This document shows positions 49,502-60,000 of a stretch of 64,000 nucleotides of DNA, piece by piece. The DNA lies in NCBI RefSeq assembly GCF_000277125.1, contig NC_016946.1, forward strand, positions 4,774,001-4,838,000, in the 5' to 3' direction. Within the stretch, counting starts at the first letter, position 1, and every line of letters begins with the position of its first letter. The DNA comes from Mycobacterium intracellulare ATCC 13950 (GTDB lineage Bacteria > Actinomycetota > Actinomycetes > Mycobacteriales > Mycobacteriaceae). The position numbers were made by a program, and so were the translations under genes. Under the pieces are notes generated by a model. That model did no database searches and was not told where the DNA came from. It was given only the letters and a program-made list of their open reading frames with translations.

Positions 49502-50520
49502 GGCAGGGCCGGCGCCCGGTGCAGGGCGCCGATCAGGTCGGCGATGTCGGCGTCGCGCGGCGTGTAGCCGGGGAAGTAACAGCACACCTCCCCGGCGTGC
49601 TCGCCGAACCGGCCGGCGATCTGCCGCGCGCATTCCTCGGGCGTTCCGACGATCCCGATCCGGGCCACCATCTCGTCGCTGACCAGGCGGCGCATCTCGG
49701 CGAAGCGGCCCTGCTTGGACAGGGCGTTGAGCTCGGGCTGGACATCGTCCCAGCCCTCGACCTGCAGCACCGGCAGGTAGGCCGGCGTCGAGCCGTAAAA
49801 CGCGATGAGGGACGCCACGCCGTTGACCGCGGCCGCCAGATCCGCCTCGTCGCGGCCGACGGCAACCATGGCCTGGGCGATGACGGTGAACTCACCGAAC
49901 GCCCGGCCCGAACGGCGCAGCCCGTCGGCGATCGCGGGCACGGTGCGTTCGGCGAAATGGCGGGCGCTGTTGAACGGCATCACCAACAATCCGTCGGCGA
50001 CCTCGGCGGCGGTACGGGTCATCACCGGGCCCAGCGCGCCCAGTAGCACCGGCGGCGGCCCGAACGGGTTGGGCCCGGGGTTGAAGTTGGGCGCCATCAC
50101 GGTGTGCGTGTAGAACTCGCCGCGAAAGTCCAAGCGGCCCTGGTCCTCCCACGCGGCGAAGATCGCCTTGATCGCGGCGATGGCCTCGGCCATGCGGGCC
50201 GCGGGCTTGTCCCATTTACTGCCATAACGCTTTTCGATGTGCACCTTGATCTGGGAGCCGAGGCCGAGGCGGAACCGCCCGCCGCTGTAGCACTGCAGGT
50301 CGTAGGCCGAGTGCGCCAGGTGCAACGGGCTGCGCGGCGGCGCGATCGCCACGTTCGTCATGAGGTCCAGGCCGGTCGTGCCGGCGGCGAGGAGCAGCGG
50401 GAAGAAGACGTCGTGCTGGCCTTCGAACGTGAACAGGCCATCCGCGCCCGTGGCGGCGATGTCGGCGGCGCTGGCCGCCGCACCCGCCGGTGAACCGTCC
50501 ACCTGCAGGTGAACCTTCAT
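49498..50520 (-). CDS. LLM-class F420-dependent oxidoreductase
   Basis: A 340-residue luciferase-like TIM-barrel protein. Features are the N-terminal strand MKVHLQVDGSPAG, the cofactor region TNVAIAPPRSPLHLAHSAYD and YSGGRFRLGLGSQIKVHIEK, then GALGPVMTRTAAEVADGLLV (phosphate-binding glycine loop). Mycobacterial members of this type use F420 and form the TIGR03617-like group; the substrate is unknown. It is translationally coupled to the downstream enoyl-CoA hydratase gene. Confidence 0.88.
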   Translation of the reverse strand: MKVHLQVDGSPAGAAASAADIAATGADGLFTFEGQHDVFFPLLLAAGTTGLDLMTNVAIAPPRSPLHLAHSAYDLQCYSGGRFRLGLGSQIKVHIEKRYGSKWDKPAARMAEAIAAIKAIFAAWEDQGRLDFRGEFYTHTVMAPNFNPGPNPFGPPPVLLGALGPVMTRTAAEVADGLLVMPFNSARHFAERTVPAIADGLRRSGRAFGEFTVIAQAMVAVGRDEADLAAAVNGVASLIAFYGSTPAYLPVLQVEGWDDVQPELNALSKQGRFAEMRRLVSDEMVARIGIVGTPEECARQIAGRFGEHAGEVCCYFPGYTPRDADIADLIGALHRAPALP

Positions 50521-50542
50521 CGTAAGCTCCTGTCGCGCAGTT

Positions 50543-51181
50543 CTATTCGGAGAGCTGAAACTCGACTACCTCGGCGACCGCGTTCACGGCTTCGCTCAGC
50601 GCGGCGAGGCGCTCGGCGGCCGTCGGGGCCGCCAGCACCGTGTAGCGGTCGGCCGTGCCGATCGGGATGCGCGAGGCCAACGCGAACAGGCGCTCCCCCG
50701 CCGGGGCCTGGGGGTCGTGACCCAACAGCACCTCGCGGCCGGGCAGGGTGATCCCGCGCGCCTGCGCGATCCGCTCGAACAGGGCCACCGCGCGGTCTTC
50801 GACGTCGAGCAACTGGGCCGGCGAGACCTCGGGTCCCGGCTCGTCGGGCCATAACGTGATCCGCGCGCGCGGATAGGGATCGTCGGGCAGCCATTCGCGC
50901 ACCCGGATCCGTTCCCCGGTCCGGCAGCGCAGCGCGTAGCGGCCGGCGCCCTGGTCGACGCATTCGGTGATCCGCGACAGCACGCCGACGTCGCAACGCT
51001 CCTCACCGCCGCCCACCTCGCGCCCCCGCGAGATCAGCACCACCCCGAATGGGTCGCCCGTGTCCACGCAGTGCCGCACCAGCGCCCCGTAACGGGGCTC
51101 GAAGATCCGCAGCGGCAGGTCCTGGTCGGGCAGCAGCGCCGACTCGAGCGGAAACATCGCCAGCTCAAGGGATTCCATCAT
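50543..51181 (-). CDS. Lon N-terminal domain protein (Rv0434 homologue)
   Basis: A 212-residue protein containing only the substrate-binding LAN/Lon-N domain: PLESALLPDQDLPLRIFEPR, GVVLISRGREVG and the helical bundle with LFALASRIPIGTADRY. There is no AAA or protease domain. Similar stand-alone proteins may bind unfolded polypeptides; the role is unknown. Two ATGs are adjacent (51181, 51178); the first overlaps the stop of the upstream YbdK-like gene by one base (TGATG), so expression is coupled. Confidence 0.85.
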   Translation of the reverse strand: MMESLELAMFPLESALLPDQDLPLRIFEPRYGALVRHCVDTGDPFGVVLISRGREVGGGEERCDVGVLSRITECVDQGAGRYALRCRTGERIRVREWLPDDPYPRARITLWPDEPGPEVSPAQLLDVEDRAVALFERIAQARGITLPGREVLLGHDPQAPAGERLFALASRIPIGTADRYTVLAAPTAAERLAALSEAVNAVAEVVEFQLSE

Positions 51182-52311
51182 CAGATTTCCAGCTCGGACA
51201 CCAGGGCGTCGACGACCGCGCGCAGGTCGCCGTCATGTTCCTCGGCCACCCGGCGCTGGCGCTGGTAGGACGCGCCCTGCCGGGGTATCTCGGCCACCGC
51301 GGCGAGCTCGTCGACGCAGTTCAACTTCTTCGCGACCGGCTCCAGCCGGTTCAGCACGTCGTCGAGATCCTCGGTGACCAATCGCTCGTTGCTGTCGGCG
51401 TCCAGGATGATCACCGCGTCCAGGCCGTAGCGCGCCGCGCGCCATTTGTTCTCCTGGTTGTGCCACGGCGGCATGCTGGGCAACGACTCGTCGGCTTCGA
51501 GCCTGCGGTCCAAATCGACCACCAGGCAATGCGTGAGCGCGACCAGCGCGCCCAGCTCCCGCAGGTTGGACACGCCGTCGCAGATCCGCATCTCGAGCGT
51601 GCCCAGGTGCGGGGAAGGCCTGATGTCCCAACGGACTTCGTCGACGTGGTCGATGATGCCGGTCTTCTTCTGGTCGTAGACGAACCCCTCGAACTCCGAC
51701 CAGGTCTGGAACTGAAACGGCAGCCCGGCGGTGGGCAGCTGCTGAAACATCATCGCCCGGTTGCTGGCGTACCCGGTGTCCACGCCGGTCCACCACGGTG
51801 AGGACGCCGACAGCGCCAACAGGTGCGGGTAGTAGTTCAGCAGCGACGTCATGATCGGCATCACCTTGTTCGGCGAGGAGATCCCGACGTGCACGTGCAC
51901 ACCCCAGATCAGCATTTGCCGTCCCCACCACTGGGTGCGCTTGATCAGCTCAGCGTAGCGCGCTCCGGCGGTGAGCTTCTGGGTGGTCCACTGCGCGAAC
52001 GGATGTGCGCCGGCGCAGAAGAGCTCCATGCCCCGATCCCGCACGATGCGCCGCGCCGGGCCCAGGGTCTGCCGCAGGTCCTCCATCGCTTCGCCCGCGG
52101 TTTGGCAGATGCCGGTGACGACCTCGACGGTGTTGCGCAGCAATTCCTTGTGCACACGCGGGTTTTCGCCGATCTCGGCGATCACCGCGGTGGCTTCGTT
52201 GCTCAGGTCGCGGGTCTGCGCGTCGACGAGCGCGAACTCCCACTCCACCCCGATGGTCGGCCGTGACGAACGGGCGAAATCGATGCGCGCGTCACGCCTT
52301 TTAGCCGGCAC
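51181..52311 (-). CDS. Carboxylate-amine ligase of the GCS2/YbdK family (Rv0433 homologue)
   Basis: A 376-residue ATP-grasp-like glutamate-cysteine ligase type 2 protein. Typical segments are [12 protein letters not shown] at the N-terminus, [40 protein letters not shown] and [20 protein letters not shown]. YbdK-type enzymes have weak gamma-glutamylcysteine ligase activity; mycobacteria make mycothiol, so the real substrate is uncertain. The GTG at 52311 gives exactly the length remembered for Rv0433 and overlaps the sodC end by 11 bases. Confidence 0.9.
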   Translation of the reverse strand: MPAKRRDARIDFARSSRPTIGVEWEFALVDAQTRDLSNEATAVIAEIGENPRVHKELLRNTVEVVTGICQTAGEAMEDLRQTLGPARRIVRDRGMELFCAGAHPFAQWTTQKLTAGARYAELIKRTQWWGRQMLIWGVHVHVGISSPNKVMPIMTSLLNYYPHLLALSASSPWWTGVDTGYASNRAMMFQQLPTAGLPFQFQTWSEFEGFVYDQKKTGIIDHVDEVRWDIRPSPHLGTLEMRICDGVSNLRELGALVALTHCLVVDLDRRLEADESLPSMPPWHNQENKWRAARYGLDAVIILDADSNERLVTEDLDDVLNRLEPVAKKLNCVDELAAVAEIPRQGASYQRQRRVAEEHDGDLRAVVDALVSELEI

Positions 52312-52984
52312 CGATGACACCGCATGCCACCCGCTTGCCGGCGTCACCGGTGCTCTTCGTCGTCTCGTCGGGGCCCGGCGTGCCGTTGGTCTGGTTGTAG
52401 CGCTCGGCGGGGATGTTGGCGAAGTTGTCCGCGTCGGCGTGAATGATGATCGCGGTCTTCTGACCGGTGAGCAGGTCCTCCATGGCGAACGCGTCGGTGG
52501 TGGTCACCAACGTCCCGGAACCGTCCTTGCGCACCTGCAGGGAGGTCAGGTCCCCGCTGGCGGGTTCGGTGGCGTGTCCGGGCACCTGGAAGTGCCCACC
52601 GGCGGACAGGAAGTCGCCGGGCGCACCGCCATTCGGGGCGACCGAGTTGGGCTCGCACTTGCCCACCTTGTGGATGTGGACGCCGTGAAAGCCGGGCGCG
52701 AGTACGCCGTTGGCGGTCGTCTCGATGGTGACCGTCGCGTAGCCGTTGTTGAATTCGAACTTCGCGATCGCGACCTGGGTGCCGTCCGGTGCCTTCAGGT
52801 GCGTGGTGACGGTAGGCACCTCCGCCGGCCCCGCCTCCGCGGCCTTGGCGCCCGACGGCGACGGCGATCCCGTCCAGATCGCGGGCGTGGTGCCCGGGAC
52901 GGACGACGCGTACTGCGGCGTCGAGCAGGCGCCCAGCAGCGCGGCGCAACCGGCCAGAACCAGGGAGGGGGGCAGCTTAGCCAT
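52301..52984 (-). CDS. sodC: Cu/Zn superoxide dismutase SodC, lipoprotein
   Basis: A 227-residue periplasmic/surface Cu-Zn superoxide dismutase (Rv0432). The signal peptide ends in a lipobox (ALLGAC, Cys20), so it is lipid-anchored. A Ser/Pro-rich linker follows, then the SOD barrel with copper ligands in [28 protein letters not shown] and [10 protein letters not shown], and cysteines in GKCEP and RVACGVIG for the disulfide. It defends against external superoxide. A tandem 56-base repeat lies just upstream of the start. Confidence 0.95.
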   Translation of the reverse strand: MAKLPPSLVLAGCAALLGACSTPQYASSVPGTTPAIWTGSPSPSGAKAAEAGPAEVPTVTTHLKAPDGTQVAIAKFEFNNGYATVTIETTANGVLAPGFHGVHIHKVGKCEPNSVAPNGGAPGDFLSAGGHFQVPGHATEPASGDLTSLQVRKDGSGTLVTTTDAFAMEDLLTGQKTAIIIHADADNFANIPAERYNQTNGTPGPDETTKSTGDAGKRVACGVIGAG

Positions 52985-52997
52985 AGCCAGCAGCCTA

Positions 52998-53109
52998 GCC
53001 CGGTGACGATGCGAGCCGGAACGGCTCGCTGAGGAGGCGGGCAATCGAACCGCGCCCGGTGACGATGCGAGCCGGAACGGCTCGCTGAGGAGCCGGGCAA
53101 TCAAACCCG
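52998..53109 (-). repeat. 56-bp tandem repeat (2 copies) between virR and sodC
   Basis: Two 56-base units (52998-53053 and 53054-53109) lie in the 133-base gap between the virR stop and the sodC start. Each contains a perfect 8-base hairpin GCGAGCCG-GAA-CGGCTCGC. The unit shares the block GGTGACGATGCGAGC and GAGGAGCCGGGC with MIRU-like sequences elsewhere in the window. The last copy ends eight bases before the virR stop. Confidence 0.92.
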
Positions 53110-53117
53110 GCGCTTAT

Positions 53118-53591
53118 CTAGCCCGCGACGAGGACGATGACACCCGGCGGCTCCCCGCTCAGCGCGGGAATGCGCGGTTCGACGGGGGCGCCCAGCTTCT
53201 TGCCGATCGCATCGGCGGTGGCGTGTTCGTCGTCGGCGTCGGTGTAGTAGACCGTGGTGGACGAGACGTCGGGCACGGTCATGTTGTCGACCTTGGTGAC
53301 CTTGAAGCCGGCGGACGTCAGCTGGTCTCCGGTGCGCGCGGCGACGCCCTCTTTGGTGGAGATGTTGTACACCTGCACCTCGGCCTGGGTGGCGGCCGGC
53401 TTGTTGCTCGTCGACGTGGCCGACGCGGTAGCGGTCGCGCTCGGTACCGGCGACGCCGAATCGTCGTCAGAGCTCCCGGAGGTGCCCAGCGCCTGCCAGC
53501 CGAGCAGCAGGAAGATGACGCCGAGGAACAGCAGCACCATCACCATGGCCCGCAAGGGCAGCCCAGTGGAGTCGGGAACTCGTTCTTTCAT
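53118..53591 (-). CDS. virR: LytR_C domain membrane protein VirR (Rv0431 homologue)
   Basis: A 157-residue protein: a short cytoplasmic N-terminus, one membrane helix (AMVMVLLFLGVIFLLLGWQA), a disordered Ser/Thr/Ala linker, and a C-terminal LytR_C domain (EVQVYNISTKEGVAARTGDQ to PPGVIVLVAG). Rv0431 (VirR) of M. tuberculosis limits the release of membrane vesicles and affects envelope architecture. It lies between the Rv0430 and sodC homologues on the same strand. Confidence 0.92.
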   Translation of the reverse strand: MKERVPDSTGLPLRAMVMVLLFLGVIFLLLGWQALGTSGSSDDDSASPVPSATATASATSTSNKPAATQAEVQVYNISTKEGVAARTGDQLTSAGFKVTKVDNMTVPDVSSTTVYYTDADDEHATADAIGKKLGAPVEPRIPALSGEPPGVIVLVAG

Positions 53592-53610
53592 CGAGCCCTA
53601 CTGTAACGAG

Positions 53611-53919
53611 TCAGGTCACCTCGAAGCCGAGACGCCGCGCCGCCCGTGCCTTCTGCCTGCTGGCGCGCAGCCGGCGTAACCGTTTCACCAGCATCGGATC
53701 GGCCGCCAGCGCCTCAGGCCGGTCAACGAGCGCGTTGAGCACCTGGTAGTACCGCGTCGCCGACATCGAGAACAACTCCTTGATTGCGTCTTCCTTCACA
53801 CCGGCGAACTTCCACCACTGGCGTTCGAAGGCCAGGATGTCGTGTTCGCGGCGGGTAAGGCCATCGGCGACCTCAGAATCGTCCCCCGATCGATTTGCCC
53901 GCGCCATGGCGCTGTCCAT
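53611..53919 (-). CDS. DUF3263 family protein (Rv0430 homologue)
   Basis: A 102-residue helical protein with the DUF3263 core LTRREHDILAFERQWWKFAG followed by KEDAIKELFSMSATRYYQVL, which resembles a helix-turn-helix, and a basic C-terminal tail (RRLRASRQKARAARR). A DNA-binding role is inference. It lies 19 bases upstream of virR on the same strand, so they likely share a promoter in the divergent gap with def. Confidence 0.87.
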   Translation of the reverse strand: MDSAMARANRSGDDSEVADGLTRREHDILAFERQWWKFAGVKEDAIKELFSMSATRYYQVLNALVDRPEALAADPMLVKRLRRLRASRQKARAARRLGFEVT

Positions 53920-53980
53920 ATTGCTTCCCCTGGACCCTTTCGGCGAATTCCGAACTGCTCGAATGACTTGACTTAGCTAA

Positions 53981-54012
53981 GGGCGTGTTTCGGCGAATAT
54001 TGAAACACGCCC
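53981..54012. promoter_or_regulatory. Inverted repeat in the Rv0430/def divergent gap
   Basis: An 11-base perfect inverted repeat, GGGCGTGTTTC and GAAACACGCCC, with a 10-base AT-rich loop lies in the 202-base gap between the divergent DUF3263 and def genes. It is placed too far upstream of both genes to be a terminator for either; an operator or a structured leader is possible. The rest of the gap shows nothing I recognise. Confidence 0.5.
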
Positions 54013-54121
54013 CAAACCCTCAAGCCGTCATCCAGACCCGCGAGTCGGCCGATTGGCCTAATTGCCCACCCCGAAGATCGGCGGCTGAGCAGCCCACGGG
54101 CGTGCGGTAGCTTAGCCGACC

Positions 54122-54715
54122 ATGGCAGTCGTTCCGATCCGCATTGTGGGAGATCCCGTCCTGCATACCCCGACGAAGCCGGTGCCCGTCGCTGCCGACG
54201 GTTCGCTGCCCGCGGAGCTGCCGGCGTTGATCGCCGACCTGTACGACACCATGGACGCCGCGCACGGGGTCGGGCTGGCGGCCAACCAGATCGGGGTCGG
54301 CTTGCGGGTCTTCGTCTACGACTGCGCCGACGAACGCGGGCGCACCGAGCGCCGGCGCGGCGTCGTGGTCAATCCGGTGCTGGAGACCTCCGAAGTACCC
54401 GAGACCATGCCCGACCCGGACAACGACGACGAGGGCTGCCTGTCCGTCCCCGGCGAGTCGTTCCCCACCGGCCGGGCGAAGTGGGCCCGGGTCACCGGGC
54501 TGGACGCCGACGGCAACCCGGTCACCCTCGAGGGCAACGACCTGTTCGCCCGCATGCTGCAGCACGAGACCGGACACCTCGACGGCTTCCTGTATCTGGA
54601 TCGCCTCGTCGGCCGGCATGCCCGTAGCGCGAAACGCGCCGTCAAATCCCACAACTGGGGCGTCCCCGGCCTCTCGTGGATGCCCGGCGAGGGACCGGAC
54701 CCGTTCGGTCACTGA
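54122..54715 (+). CDS. def: Peptide deformylase
   Basis: A 197-residue metal-dependent deformylase (Rv0429c) that removes the formyl group from nascent proteins. All three family motifs are present: [19 protein letters not shown] (Cys metal ligand) and QHETGHLDG (HExxH). It has the insertions and longer C-terminus of mycobacterial enzymes ([16 protein letters not shown]). Its stop overlaps the next ATG (TGATG). Confidence 0.97.
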   Translation: MAVVPIRIVGDPVLHTPTKPVPVAADGSLPAELPALIADLYDTMDAAHGVGLAANQIGVGLRVFVYDCADERGRTERRRGVVVNPVLETSEVPETMPDPDNDDEGCLSVPGESFPTGRAKWARVTGLDADGNPVTLEGNDLFARMLQHETGHLDGFLYLDRLVGRHARSAKRAVKSHNWGVPGLSWMPGEGPDPFGH

Positions 54716-55608
54716 TGATCTCGTGGCCGGCCCTGGGAACGCGGGTGATGGTTCGTTACCGGCTCGCCGAAGGATCGGTACCGCCGTTGACCGACGCGGT
54801 GGGGCACCTGCTTGCGGTCGACCCGGTGGTGCGGCTGCAGACGAAAACGGGCGCGGTCGTCGAGTGTTCGCCCGCCGATGTGGTGATGCTGCGGGTGCTG
54901 ACCTTCGCGCCGGTGCGCACCTCCGACATCCGCGCGCTCGAGCACGCGGCGGCCATGGCCTGGCCCGGCGTCGAACACGCCTGGCTTGAGGGCTGGCTGC
55001 TGCGGGCCGGCTCCCCAACCGGAAAGGGCACCGAGCTGCCCGCGAATTCAGCGGTGCCGCTGGATCTTTCGGCTCGCCTGGGTACCGTACCGGCGATCGT
55101 GGACTGGTACGAGCGCCGCGGCCTGACACCGCGGCTGGCGATACCCGATCGGTTGTTGTCGGTGCCGACCGGTTCGACGGGTGAACAGCCCGAAAGCGTG
55201 CTGGTGCGCGACGTGTCGGAAACGGCCGCGCGCGAACCCGACCCGTCCGCCGGCCTCTCGGCGCGCCCCGACGATGCCTGGCTGTCGATTTTCGGGCCCG
55301 AGGTCGACGTCGACGTGCTCACCGCGGTGGGCAACGGCGAGCTCATGTTCGGGACACTGGGCGGCGCGGCGGTCGCGCGTGCCGCGGTGACCGACGCCCC
55401 CGACGGCGCGCGCTGGATCGGGCTGTCGGCGATCCGCGGCGACGACCGGGCCGCGATGGCCTTGTGCGAAGCGTTGTTGGCGTGGGGCGCCGGTCGCGGC
55501 GCCACGCGCGGCTACGTCGCCGTCCCCGACGCCGAGGCCGACACCGGGTGGCTGGGCTTCCGCCTGCACCACCACCGCCGCTACTTCCCGGTCCGGCAGG
55601 GCGCCTGA
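54715..55608 (+). CDS. GNAT-like N-acetyltransferase (Rv0428c homologue)
   Basis: A 297-residue protein. The N-terminal part (about residues 1-85) is a small beta-domain (GTRVMVRYRLAEGSVPPLTD), and the C-terminal 200 residues form a GNAT fold, with the acetyl-CoA pyrophosphate loop position less conserved than usual but a C-terminal GFRLHHHRRYFPVR typical of GNATs. The substrate is unknown. Its start overlaps the def stop and its end is one base from the xthA ATG, so def, this gene and xthA form one tight unit. Confidence 0.85.
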   Translation: MISWPALGTRVMVRYRLAEGSVPPLTDAVGHLLAVDPVVRLQTKTGAVVECSPADVVMLRVLTFAPVRTSDIRALEHAAAMAWPGVEHAWLEGWLLRAGSPTGKGTELPANSAVPLDLSARLGTVPAIVDWYERRGLTPRLAIPDRLLSVPTGSTGEQPESVLVRDVSETAAREPDPSAGLSARPDDAWLSIFGPEVDVDVLTAVGNGELMFGTLGGAAVARAAVTDAPDGARWIGLSAIRGDDRAAMALCEALLAWGAGRGATRGYVAVPDAEADTGWLGFRLHHHRRYFPVRQGA

Positions 55609-55609
55609 A

Positions 55610-56416
55610 ATGCGGATCGCCACCTGGAACGTCAATTCGATCCGCTCCCGGCTGCCGCGCGTCCTCGACTGGCTGGCCCGCACGGACGTCGACGTGCTGG
55701 CCATGCAGGAGACCAAGTGTTCCGACAGCCAATTCCCGACCCTGCCGTTCTTTGAACTCGGCTACGAGGTCGCCCATGTCGGTTTCAACCAGTGGAACGG
55801 CGTGGCGATCGCGTCCCGCGTCGGCCTCGACGACGTGCAGATCGGATTCGACGGCCAGCCGACCTGGAGCGGCAAGCCGGAGGTCGCCGCAGTCGCGGAG
55901 GCCCGCGCGCTGGCCGCCACCTGCGGCGGCGTGCGGTTGTGGAGCCTCTACGTTCCCAACGGCCGTGCGCTGGGCGACCCGCACTACGCCTACAAGCTCG
56001 ATTGGCTTGCCGCGCTGCGTGATTCGGCGGAAGGATGGTTGCGCGACGACCCCGGCGCCGCGATCGCGCTGGCCGGCGACTGGAATATCGCTCCACAGGA
56101 CGACGACGTGTGGAGCATGGAGTTCTTTGCCGGCGCCACGCACGTCTCCGCACCGGAGCGCCGCGCGTTCAACGCGATCGTCGAGGCGCAATTCACCGAC
56201 CTGGTACGGCCTTTCGCGCCGGGGCCCGGCGTCTACACGTACTGGGACTACACCCGGCTGCGGTTCCCGAAGCGGCAGGGCATGCGCATCGACTTCATCC
56301 TGGGCTCACCGGCATTGGCGAGTCGCGTGACCGACGCGCGGATCGACCGCGAGGAACGCAAAGGCAAGGCCGCCAGCGATCACGCGCCCGTGCTCGTCGA
56401 TCTGCGCGTCGACTGA
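55610..56416 (+). CDS. xthA: Exodeoxyribonuclease III
   Basis: A 268-residue AP endonuclease/exonuclease III (Rv0427c) for base excision repair. The family motifs are MRIATWNVNSIRSRLPRVLD, LAMQETKCSDSQFP (catalytic Glu), LYVPNGRALGDP, LAGDWNIAP (Asp-x-Asn) and the closing KAASDHAPVLVDL (His). Length is standard. It starts one base after the preceding GNAT gene. Confidence 0.96.
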   Translation: MRIATWNVNSIRSRLPRVLDWLARTDVDVLAMQETKCSDSQFPTLPFFELGYEVAHVGFNQWNGVAIASRVGLDDVQIGFDGQPTWSGKPEVAAVAEARALAATCGGVRLWSLYVPNGRALGDPHYAYKLDWLAALRDSAEGWLRDDPGAAIALAGDWNIAPQDDDVWSMEFFAGATHVSAPERRAFNAIVEAQFTDLVRPFAPGPGVYTYWDYTRLRFPKRQGMRIDFILGSPALASRVTDARIDREERKGKAASDHAPVLVDLRVD

Positions 56417-56543
56417 CGCCGCGACCCGGCGTAGGCTAACTGGCAGCGCAATTCCGTAGATCCCCTCAACTGTGCGATCCACGGTATACATGAAAACAGC
56501 GAACGCGAATTGCATGAATACGAAATTGGGCCAGGGAGTCAAC

Positions 56544-57017
56544 ATGGGTGTCGTCGACGGAGCGGTTCGCAGCGTGGGGCGAACACTGAATCGTGCGGCA
56601 TCGGTCACCACCTCCACTGCCGGCGCGGTCGGCGGAGCGGCGGTGAACGGTGTCGTCGGCGGCATCAAGGGCGCCGCGGACGGCATTCAGCAGGGCATCA
56701 GCAAGGGCAGCAAATCGACGACGGCCGCCGCGGTGGGCCTGGGAGCGCTCGGCGCCATCGGCCTGATCGAGTGGCCGGTGCTGCTCGCGGTCGGCGGCGG
56801 GGCGCTGGTGTTGCAGCGGATCGCCCGCCAGCAGAAGGAGTCGGCCCCGCCGTCCAGGGCAAAGCTGACGACGGTGCCGACCAAGCCCGAACCCGAGCCC
56901 CAGACGCGCAAATCGCCGCCGCAAAAGGCCCCCACCAAGCGGGCGGCCGCCAGTAAACCGGCCAAGAAGGCCACCGGCCGCCGCGCCGGCAGCGCCGCGC
57001 TGCGCAGCACCAACTGA
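56544..57017 (+). CDS. Small membrane protein with basic tail, upstream of ctpH (Rv0426c homologue)
   Basis: A 157-residue protein. It has a Gly/Ala-rich N-terminal half, one hydrophobic segment (VGLGALGAIGLIEWPVLLAV, ending near residue 84), and a Lys/Pro/Ala-rich C-terminal tail reminiscent of histone-like tails (KAPTKRAAASKPAKKATGRR). The LIEWPV motif in the membrane segment recurs in the small protein downstream of ctpH. The ATG at 56544 has an AGGGAG site. It ends 21 bases before the ctpH start. Function unknown; an accessory of the ATPase is plausible. Confidence 0.78.
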   Translation: MGVVDGAVRSVGRTLNRAASVTTSTAGAVGGAAVNGVVGGIKGAADGIQQGISKGSKSTTAAAVGLGALGAIGLIEWPVLLAVGGGALVLQRIARQQKESAPPSRAKLTTVPTKPEPEPQTRKSPPQKAPTKRAAASKPAKKATGRRAGSAALRSTN

Positions 57018-57038
57018 CACGGAATCCTTACTGAACCC

Positions 57039-60000
57039 TTGAGTATCACAACGTCTCTGCGACGGTCGCTGCCGTCGCGACTGATTTCTGCGGGCCTGCA
57101 GGCGACAACCGAGCTGGCGCGAGCCGGGATCGAAACCGGTATCGACGTCGCGACGATCCCCCTGCGCGAGGGGGCCAAGGCGCTGTCCGGCGAACTCTCC
57201 CGCGCCACGTTGCGCCGGCATTGCTGGCGTGGCAACGGCCGCGCGTGGATCGAGGTGCGCGGGCTGGCGGACGGGGCCGACGGCCCACTCGGTCCGACCG
57301 TGCTCGAGGCGATCCTGGCCCATCCCGGCGTGGCGTCAGCAAAGCTGAATCGTCCCCTGTCCCGGGTGGTGGTGGACCTCGACGACCCGGACACCTCGCT
57401 GAGCGACCTCTGCCGCGTCGTCGAGGAAGCCGAAAACCGTTGCCCGCCAACGCAAGATGCCGGCCAACCGGTGTCGGCGAGCCTGCCGGGCGACGGCCTG
57501 GTGCTGGCGACCAGGGCGGTCACCGTGGCCGCCAATGCGGCCGGGCTGGGCGTCGCGCTCTTCGGCCGGGCCACGCGGCTACCCCGGCTGCCGGTCACCA
57601 TCGCCGCGGGCATCACGTTCTTCGACTACCAGCCCTGGCTGCGCCGTCGGCTCGAAGACCGCATCGGCGGCCCCGCCACCGACACGGTGATGACGCTGGT
57701 GCAGGCGACCAGCCAGACGCTCTCGCAGTCGCCGACGTCGCTGTCGCTGGGGCTGACGATGCAGTCGCTGAAGGTCGCCGAGTGCCGTGCCGAGGCACGA
57801 GCCTGGGAGCAGCATGAGCCCGAGCTGGCGCGCCACGCCGACCAACCGCTGGCCCACCGCTCGCCGCGGCCGCAGCCGTCGAGGGGCATGGAGCGCGCGC
57901 CCGGTCGCTTCGCCCTCCTTCAGGCGCTCAGCGCCGGCGCGATCGGCGCCGGCACCCGCAACCTGAACATGGCCGCCACCGCGGTGCAGGTGACCACCCC
58001 CAAGGCCAACCGGACCACCCCCGAGGCGTTCGCCGCGACGCTGGGCCGCGGCCTGGCCGAGCGACATTCGGTGTTGCCGTTGCGGCCCGAAAGCCTGCGC
58101 CGGCTGAACAAGGTCGACACCATCGTCATCGACCCCCGCGTGTTGTGTACCGACACGTTGCGGGTGTCCCGCATCCGCGGCGCGGACGACAGCGAGCTAC
58201 CCGCGGCGTGGAATCGCGCCCAGCTCATGCTGGAGAACAGCGGCCTGCGCGCCGGCTGGCGCAAGGTGTCCGGCATATCGAGCGGCCGGTCCGGTGCCCA
58301 GGTCGAGGCGCTGTTCCTGCCCGCCCACGATCCGCTGGCCTCCGCCGTCGTCGGCGAGGCCAACCGCGCCGGGGCGCAACTGGTGACGGTCGACCACGAG
58401 TCGCTCGACGAGTTGCGGCCGGCGTTCGACGAGGTCCGGCCGCTGAAGAGCGGGACCGACAAGTCCATCGACGACGCGCTGGCCGCCGCGGTGGACGACC
58501 TGCAGGAGGCCGGCCGCACCGTGGCCGTGCTGTCGTCGACTGCCGCACAAGCCATTTCGTCGGCGCACTTGGCGCTCGGCGTGTTGCCGCAGGACGGCGT
58601 GGGTGCCCCGCTGTGGAACGCCGATCTGCTGTTGCCGGATCTTCAGGCCGCCTGGCGGGTGCTGCACGCGCTGCCCGCGGCCGCGGCGGCGACCCAGCGC
58701 GGCATCGGGATTTCGGCCGGCGCCACCGCGATGGGGTCGCTGTTCATGATCCCGGGCGTGCGGGGCAACCTCGGATCCGAAACGGTGAACGTCGGCGCGG
58801 CGGCCGGTCTGCTCTCGGGGTACCTGCTCGCCCGCGGGGTCCTGGGCGCGGACACCCCGCGCCCGGCGGCCATGCACGAATGGCACGCGATGTCGGTCGA
58901 GCAGGTCCGTAAGGCGTTGCCCGAGCAGGATTCCGCGGCGCCCGTCCCGACGGAGCGAGGCACCCCCGCGGCCCTGCGGCTGGCGGAGACGCCCGCGCAG
59001 GCGGTGTGGCAGCTCGCCAAGGCGGTGCGCGCCGAATTGTCCGACCCGCTGACCCCGGTGATGGCGCTCGGCTCGGCCGCCAGCGCCGTGCTCGGTTCGC
59101 CCGTCGACGCGATGTTGGTCGGCACCGTGCTCACCGGCAACTCGATCCTGGCCGCCGCGCAGCGGCTGCGCGCCGAGAAGCGGTTGAGTTATCTACTGGC
59201 CCAACAGACTCCGCCCGCCCGGAAGGTCATCGTCGGCCCGGACGGCGCGCGCACGTACACGCTCGTCGACGCCGCGCAACTGCGGCCGGGCGACGTCATC
59301 GAGGTACGCACGCACGAGGTGGTGCCCGCCGACGCCCGCGTCATCGAAGAGGTCGACGTCGAGGTCGACGAATCGGCGCTCACCGGCGAATCGCTGTCGG
59401 TCGAGAAGCAGGTCGAGGCGACGCCCGGCGCGCCGCTCGCCGAGCGTCGCTGCATGGTGTTCGCCGGTACCACCGTGGTGGCCGGCACCGCGCTGGCCCT
59501 GGTGACCGCGGTCGGGCCCGACACCCAGCAGCGCCGCGCCGCCGACCTCATCTCCGGCGAGCTGTCCTCCGACATCGGTCTGCAGCACCAGCTCGGCCAG
59601 CTGACCACCAAGGCGCTCCCGGTGAGCATCACCGGCGGCGCGCTGGTCGGCGCGCTCGGGCTGCTGCGCCGCCTCCCCCTGCAGCACGCGGTCGGCAGCG
59701 CCATCGCCATCGCGGTCGCCGCCGTCCCCGAGGGAATGCCGCTGGTGGCCACGCTGGCCCAGGCGTCGTCGGCGCGACGGCTCACGAAGTTCGGTGCGCT
59801 GGTGCGGGTTCCGCGCTCGGTCGAGGCGCTCGGCCGCATCGAGGTGGTGTGCTTCGACAAGACCGGAACGCTCAGCGAAAACCGCCTGCGCGTCTCGCAG
59901 GTCCATCCCGCGCCCGGGTACTCGCGCGAGGAGGTGCTGCGCTGCGCCGTGCACGCCGCGCCGGTGACCAACGGCGGCACCCAGGTGCACGCCACCGATG

